Source of the DNA: Amylostereum areolatum
Taxonomy: Eukaryota > Basidiomycota > Agaricomycetes > Russulales > Stereaceae
Reading direction: 5' to 3'
Length of the DNA: 64,000 nt
NCBI GenBank assembly: GCA_012932865.1
Contig: SAXG01000086.1
Span: 62,001-126,000 of the forward strand
Shown: positions 57,741 to 64,000 of the stretch, piece after piece
Position numbering within the stretch: the first letter of the stretch is position 1
Layout of the letters: each line of letters begins with the position of its first letter
Notes under the pieces: generated by a model
Databases searched by the model: none
What the model was told of the DNA's origin: nothing
What the model saw: the letters and a program-made list of their open reading frames with translations, nothing else
Made by a program: the position numbers and the translations under genes

Positions 57741-59207
57741 TCAGGCAGTGGGAGCGTAACCAAACTTGCAAACAAAGATTTCCGTCAGTACGTTCCGGTC
57801 CGTCGAGTCTTTGGGGAGTGTGTTGATAGCATGCTCCAGGTGCGGGATCTTCGTGACGTCGCCGTGCGCGACTCCGTTACCGGCATTGCGAAGGGCCTGG
57901 GACTCCCATATACCCTTCAAGGCGTCCTCGGAGAGCATGATTCCTCTCTCCTTGCATTTGGGGAGCGTCTGTGCGACAAATACGTCCATGGAGGCTCCAA
58001 AGCGCTTGATGAACCGGGGCCACCGATTCCATGCCTTGCTTGGACGTTCGTCGTACACCTTCTCTCGGATGCAGTCGCGCCCGTAGTCCAGGAGCACCCT
58101 GCGCATGAGGTGATCGCGCGCCTTGTGGTCCTGAAGTTGGCGTTCAGCAAGCCGCGTATCGCCAGACAAACAAAATGCGCGAAGGCTCACATCCTCTGTA
58201 AATGCCTCGCAAATCTCGCGATACCGGTTGTGGAGGTCCTGCAGCTCGTCGTTTACCGCCGCCTCCCGCTCTTCCAAAGCTGCTTTTTCCGTCGCATGCT
58301 GTGCCCGCATGCGCTCCATCTCCTCCTCGCGGTCTTTCCGTTCGCGTTCCAGCTCCTGTTTGCGTTCTTTCTTTTCGGTGTCCAAGTCCGCCCGGATTGC
58401 ATCCAACATGGCAACGACCGCGTCGGGCATGGCTAACGCGAGTGTGTCGGTACACGTGCAACGGCGCAATCTCCGGATAAGAGCAAGGCGTACCTCCACC
58501 AGTTCCAGAAGGATCCAGCGGGGTGTTCCTCTCCTGTTCTCCTTTCCCTCTCTTCCTCTTCTTCTTCTTATTCTTCTGGGAGTTTTCACTGGGAGTTTGT
58601 GTCTCTGTCGAACGAAAAGTTAGGTTCCGGAGTATGGAACGATGATGGATGTGAAAAAGAGACGTACCGACTGCCCCTTCCTCCCAAGGAGAATCCGAGC
58701 TTCCAATGTCACCTTTGTACCCAGATGCAAGTGGGATACCTACCCGTGTGCGTAAGGTTATATTTTCCGAAGCTCGTGCAAGGAGAGGAATTTACTATGC
58801 CGCGGAACGATCTTCCCCTTCAAAGTTTCGTCAATGTGAAAAGCAATCTTTAACTCTCCCTTTCGAAATGTCTCGATGCTCTCCAGATTCTCGTCGCTAT
58901 CTAGGAGAGAGGCTTCGCTGCCGTTGCCCGAAGCTAGAACACAGTGATGGTTAGTGACACGGTGACAAATTGGAAGAGAAAACAGACAAGGATAGACGTG
59001 ATGAGGAATGAAGGCATCCTCAGGGATGTCTCTCGGTCCAGGAAGTGCGAATGTGACGTTGACATGACTCGCAAAGTCTGCGCGCAGCCTTCGCGATACT
59101 TGGGAAAGCGGTTGCGTTCCCCATTCGTGTTTCTGCGCGTCCGAGAGTGTAAGGACCTGATAAGAGTGTGGAATGTTTGTGTATAAGGAGATCGTTTGCG
59201 CCTGCAT
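57741..59207 (-). CDS. Coiled-coil protein with HEPN-like C-terminal domain, paralogue 5
   Basis: Starts MQAQTISLYTNIPHSYQVLT at 59207. The N-terminal family motif reads DFASHVNVTFALPGPRDIPE with DAFIPHHVYP, very like paralogue 1. Exon 2 has FRKGELKIAFHIDETLKGKI. A basic exon (KKKKRKRGKENRRGT) precedes the coiled coil (LDTEKKERKQELERERKDRE, EEMERMRAQHATEKAALEER). The C-terminal domain has HLMRRVLLDYGRDCIREKVY, MDVFVAQTLPKCKERGIMLS, EDALKGIWESQAL and RNAGNGVAHG, then INTLPKDSTDRNVLTEIFVC and stop at 57741. The R..GN..AHG motif is intact. It is on the opposite strand and 20 kb from paralogues 1 and 2, with the large element between. Confidence 0.75.
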
Positions 59208-59306
59208 GCCTCCAGGCGCAACGGAAAGACAAAGTTGAACCGTGAACTATGAGGACGTAGTGAGGGGAGGACAAGTCACAACGGTTGTTTACAACGTAGA
59301 AGCTGA

Positions 59307-59314
59307 TGACGTAA
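59307..59314. promoter_or_regulatory. CRE-type site upstream of paralogue 5
   Basis: TGACGTAA, the same octamer as in the blocks at 33579 and 38762, about 100 bp upstream of the minus-strand start at 59207. Confidence 0.4.
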
Positions 59315-61228
59315 TCGCTTCTTATTTCCGGGGCCGGAGTTGGACGGGGCCGAATGGCGTGGCTGCATAAGTACTTGCTCTTTCCCAACTCTTTCCTGCA
59401 AGATTTCAGATCCTATGTGCACAGGAAGGCCGTGAATAAAATGAAGTCTTCAATGAGGATTTTCGCTGTGGCAGCGTAGCGCGTTTGATGCAGTAGATTC
59501 CCCACATCCCCCTTCTTCAAGTCCCCACTACCTCGCTGTCCTCGCCCTTCTTCAAGTTCCCCAAAACCCTATCCCGACTACATATACATTCCCACAACTC
59601 CCCACACCATCATTCCTCGATCCTCGCGTCACAATCGTTCATCTAAATCGTCGTGTCAGATAAGCGCAGTAAGCGGGACTATTCAACTTGAAAGCGCATA
59701 CCTTGTACTTACTTCACACAGGTGTTGGTGTCGACTCGTGGCCATGGGTTGGTTCGGAACGGGCGAATCGGTCCTCAGCCTGTAGCACTGAATATCAGGC
59801 GTGTTCAGGGATGACATGTAAACTCACCAACGGTCGATGCGACGGTACGGGGACGATTGACTTGCACATTCCGAGAATTGGCTCGAGGAACATGGAGGTT
59901 TCTTTGAATTGCTCTCGTAGGGCATCTCGATGCTGCTAACCAGGATGTATTGGAGAGATATAATCAGCGTGATAGCAGACCGAATGAGAGTCCGTACGAC
60001 GCGGCGTAAAGCTATATGTCGGACGCTTTCCTCATCTTACTGATTCTTGGAAGGCCTAGGAAAAGGAAAATCAGCACCGGGAGAAACTCGACCGCGGGCG
60101 TACCGGCGCTGTCGACCATGCATGCGTCGCATGATCTGTGGTCTACGTTCTAGAGAAGAAAGAAGAATCAGACAGGTCATTTCCGTGACCAGGAACGCTA
60201 CACATGGCATATGATATCTGGGAACCAAGTAATCAGAACATACAGACGTGAATAGAGGGCGTACGTGTTCAAACGATCAATGATACAAGTGCATATACTT
60301 CTGCAGAACAGAACGAAATCAGCCACAGGGAGGCTCGGTCGATAAACTCACCGCTATCATCCAACGGATGTGGACGTCGTATATCCGTGTAATAGGATGG
60401 TTGAAAGCGCGATTGAGAGAAAACCGAGTGCGATTGCCCTACACTTCCTCGTCCTCGACCCATTTATACCCTCCGTCCGACGGCGTCTCTGGGGTTCGGG
60501 CTGACACACACAAGTAATGCGTGGGACCTGCGTTCTCATGAGCTCAAAATTCGGAGTGGACAAAGCGGTACCTAGCGGTACGTACCCACTTACCAAGCGC
60601 CGCGAGGTGCTGACTCACCGTGGCTTCAACATGCTGGCCGTTCCCGAGCAAGTCAGCCAGAGAGATAACCGATACTTGTAACCCCTTGGATGAGTTGCAT
60701 TACTGCTCATGTCGTGCGAGAGCATATATAAGACCGATGTACGTCTAAGACGATGTGCTTGGTCAACTTTCAGCGCCAGCGTAGGCTTGACTCAAGTGCT
60801 CTAGTCTCTGAAGCCGAGGCCGATGATGATGGTCCCGTGATCTAGCACTGTGGGTGGTGGTCTCGACCTCAGTCTGTGTGAGTCTGTATGGGCATCGACA
60901 GAAGACACAATGTGGATCCCGAACCGGAGTCCCAGTCGACCACGGCGAAGGGATGGCCCAGCGTTGAGGAACCCCGAGGGCGCGTGGAGGAAGACCCACC
61001 ATGTTCCGCGGGGCTTCCGCTGTCCGAGTCGCTGTCCGTAACTTGGCGGATGTCCGCTGCCAGCTGACAGAACCCCTTTCGCTCCGCGGTACGCTTTCAT
61101 GAGAACTCCGCGTGTGTGATGATGTAGTGTTTTGCACGGCATCGTGAACGCCACGGCCACATAAAAGCGTACATTTTCTGAGAGTTTGGGCCGCCCGGTA
61201 CAATCGACGCTATTGTTTCACCCAGACC
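59315..61228. other. Region without firmly supported genes
   Basis: Short minus-strand frames occur at 60037-60228, 60269-60463 and 60801-61160. None shows a family signature. GGTATAAATGG near 60462-60472 (minus strand) looks like a TATA element and could drive a small spliced gene starting near 60360, which I cannot confirm. Confidence 0.3.
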
Positions 61229-61945
61229 TTATCCCTTCATGTCATTTTGCACTAGGAGGAGATTGTTAGAAGTGTATACATCAGCATCACATACGGAGAC
61301 GTACGCCCGATGGGAGTCACAGTAGTCCTCCCAGCTGGATTTTGACTTCTTCAGTCGCGACGCGTTTAGTAGATCGGGGGCCACCATAGGAGTGAATCTG
61401 GTGCCTCCAGGAAATTTACATTTCGGCGCGACGTGCTTCACGGGCATGTTACATGGCGCGCGCGAAATGGACGGATTGCTGGCCTTTGAAGAGAGACGAT
61501 TAGAGCCAACGCAAAAACAACGTTCCGGAACATACACGTGGCTTGGTTATTGCAGCAACTGGTCTGCTTGGTGCCCCTCTGATGGATTGTTTGATCGTGG
61601 CGGGGGAAAAAGCAGAATGAAGGCAGACCTGCTGCGGTACGTTTCTCGTCCCTTCTCTGATGAGTCCGATTGTCCGTCGTATTCAGCCGAATCAAGCCAC
61701 GCATCCCAGTCCTCCATCTCTTGAGCAGTAAACTGCGAATTTCCGGAGGGGTTGGTATGCTGACCGTTCTCGATATGCGAAACGGACGGCGAAGAAGAAC
61801 GACGTGGACAGTCATGTTCGACTTCCCGAAAGACCAGATCGTCGTGTGTTTCCCCCATTATCGTGGGTGGAGTTGAGGTATGCAAATTCCCTTCAGAGGG
61901 GGAGGTGGTAGGAACTTGTGTCGAAGGCATGAGTCCGAAATCCAC
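61229..61945 (-). CDS. Hypothetical protein, at least two exons
   Basis: The first exon reads MDFGLMPSTQVPTTSPSEGN (or from MPSTQ), then DDLVFREVEHDCPRRSSSPS and QEMEDWDAWLDSAEYDGQSD. A second open segment after an acceptor near 61484 reads ASNPSISRAPCNMPVKHVAP, PKCKFPGGTRFTPMVAPDLL and SKSSWEDYCDSHRA. The composition looks coding and the splice sites are plausible. I recognise no family. The exact joins are uncertain. Confidence 0.35.
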
Positions 61946-63583
61946 TCCGGAAAAATATCAATGGCGTACCCTTCAAGTACTCTTGGCCAACTTTTATAAT
62001 CAAGTTTCGGAATGAACACGGCCGTCAAATCACCCTACCACTGATCCGCACCCTAAGCAAACAGATCATACGTGCAGTCGAGCAATTGCTATTCCTTGAT
62101 GCACAGCATTACGACCGTCGAAATCTGTTACGGTGATTCGTGTGAGAGCATATGTTGCGCACAAGGCACTCTGCTTAGAGTCATGAGCCCTAAAATAATG
62201 CAGGTCCCAAACGTTACATGACCGATCGTACCTCTGTAGAAACGCCCTCCGACCTTCCAAGTCGTCCAATCCGACAACTGAGTCGAACGCAAGTTACCCA
62301 CCAGGCACCGGTACCAACTACCATTGAAACCGCGACCCGCCTTAACAAATCAACTTGAGCGTGTTAGAAAGCGTTGGTTGACTAGATAGGAATTTAGGTG
62401 CCGAGGAGCAGTTCAATAATATGGACAAGGTGCGAAGGACCGGGATTGCGACTGAAAGACAGTAATGTTACTTAGCGCGTAGCGTTCTTCGGCATCTGCC
62501 GTCGGTGCCCGTGGGAACAGGTGGGAACGTGGGATTCGACCCGCTAAATCCCGTCCTCTCCCGCCGCTCGCTGAGCCTCTCTCCGTATGAGTATCTGTCG
62601 AGCAGCACCGCACGGCCTTTGTCGTATTATACTCGCTCAAGGAATCCTTGATTCATTTCTATCTCTTGGTGATTCTCCCGAGACTCTATGCTTCGAACGG
62701 CGCATCAAATAGTTTCAACTGTGTTTTTCAACCTCCGTCTGGCTGACCTCGCGTGAACTCTCGCTCCAAGGTGCCCAAGGGTACTCTCATCTTCAGCTTT
62801 TAGGATTATACATGTACTAAAACTACTGCTACAGGTGCACGACTTGAAAAAGTTTGCTATGGTGCATCACGCCGTGTTCAGACCAGCTCGCGGTGGAAGC
62901 AATCAAGTTGAAAGTATTTAACGCCAACACATTGAACATACTGACAGAGATGTAGATGTTCGGTAGATATCAAAGCGGGCGTATACAAGAGGGAAATGGA
63001 TTGCCGCTGGTTCGGCGTCTGCTTTCGGTGAGACCTTGAGAACGCGTCACCGTTGTGCGTTTTATAAATCTTGCCACCACACAGTTCTCATCGCAGCCCA
63101 CTGCTCGCCCTTTTGGCCGAACAGCCTCATGGCATGTCACGATGCATATGTTGACGGAACTAAGGTCTCTTTCCTTGGCATCGACACGTCCATAATAACA
63201 TTTCGCCGGCGGCTGCCAGGCATCCGGTGTCCTTCGATGACGGCCTGAAACGACGCCACCGGATATCGAACCCAAATCGAACCAATTCCTACGCGATCTG
63301 TCGACTTCAAAGTGCTCAAAGCGATGACACAGAGCTTTCATGGCGGGTAATCTGTAGACTGTATCCATGTTGTCGTCTAGAATTCTGATTCCCCTGTTTA
63401 CACAGCGCCCCGCCTCATGACTGCGAGGTTTCTGACTGCATATCATGTCTAGGCGATGGATGTATCAAAAATTCACAGGTTCCCACAAGAGGCTGAGATA
63501 TAATGGCAACAATCCACCACGTACGTCTCGGTTCTTAAACATCTATCCCCTTCTCTGCACCCCTCTAGACCTCCCTCCGTACT
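61946..63583. other. Intergenic region, nothing recognised
   Basis: The minus-strand frame at 62970-63446 (158 codons) has no recognised motif. The final 100 bases are the promoter region of the membrane-protein gene at 63584. Confidence 0.35.
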
Positions 63584-64000
63584 ATGTCCGCGACAGACCA
63601 CGCAGTAGGACTAGATGCTGCCATCTCGTCGATTGGCCATCTCGTCACAACAACAATGTTCGAAACAGCGTTCTTTGGTACGTGCTTCTCATATCAGACA
63701 GGGCCTCTCCGATCTCAAAGTCGCCCACCGGTCCTAGGCATATACACCCTGTTGATCATTCAATCGACTTATATCCTCTTGTGCGTGTATATTCCACCCC
63801 ATCTCTTCATTATATCTCAACACATGGTAAAGGCACAAGGATTTCCGCCTGAAAAGTATACGATGGATGCTCGCGGTGACAGGATTGATGTATATCCTTT
63901 CGGCGATGCACTGGGCGGCAATTATATCCAGACTATTGTCCATCCTGCACTCCCAAGGCAGGATCGCGGTTGACTCATCATACAGGATGGGACTAATTGT
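63584..64000 (+). CDS. Seven-helix membrane protein, family copy 6, cut by window edge
   Basis: Starts MSATDHAVGLDAAISSIGHL with TTTMFETAFFG before the first intron, then an IYTLLIIQSTYILLCVYI helix. The opening matches copy 3 (19644) closely, with the same start, exon border and first helices. The second exon appears to have diverged: the region matching KSIWWMLTVTGLMYILSA of copy 3 is reached in another frame (KVYDGCSR...RIDVYPFGDA). That points to either a shifted splice or a frame lesion. The rest lies outside the window. It is 42 kb from the main array. Confidence 0.6.

Overview
This window is nuclear DNA of a filamentous basidiomycete, most likely an agaricomycete. Genes are dense and broken by many introns of about 50-60 nt with GT..AG ends. 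The recognisable families fit that group: F-box proteins with a VTHVCARWREIALNTP core, DUF6589, DUF6697, expanded seven-helix membrane proteins, a Fic protein with basidiomycete-style sequence, and Dsk2/ubiquilin. No rRNA, CRISPR or bacterial operon structure is visible. All exon structures were inferred by eye and no similarity search was run.

Left part (1-12.2 kb): an F-box gene runs off the left edge (minus). Divergent from it is a decayed tyrosyl-DNA phosphodiesterase (Tdp1) copy, split in two by a 6.76-kb DNA transposon (2921-9684). The transposon carries a RecQ-type helicase and a DUF6589 transposase-like protein in convergent orientation, has three-block terminal inverted repeats, and is flanked by a 9-bp duplication of Tdp1 sequence. 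It resembles what I recall of helicase-encoding Academ (AcademH) transposons.

12.2-26 kb: a tandem array of five related seven-helix membrane protein genes (plus strand). A hypothetical one-exon gene lies among them. A Harbinger-like MITE and a gene relic sit in the most recent duplication. A sixth copy starts at the right edge (63584). 26.2-36 kb: a minus-strand block of two DUF6697-like genes flanking a Fic-domain AMPylase, then Dsk2/ubiquilin and a dienelactone hydrolase family protein.

36.6-59.2 kb: five dispersed paralogues of an unrecognised coiled-coil family with a conserved C-terminal domain. In three of them this domain has an R..GN..AHG motif like HEPN/DUF4145 proteins; one of the others is a pseudogene. 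Between them lie an unusual aquaglyceroporin-type channel (both NPA asparagines replaced by serine, long N-terminus with NPF motifs) and a second large repeat-rich element (50180-56061). That element has imperfect terminal inverted repeats of about 130 bp, a probable 8-bp target duplication and no recognisable gene. 59.2-63.6 kb is gene-poor or holds only weak hypothetical genes.
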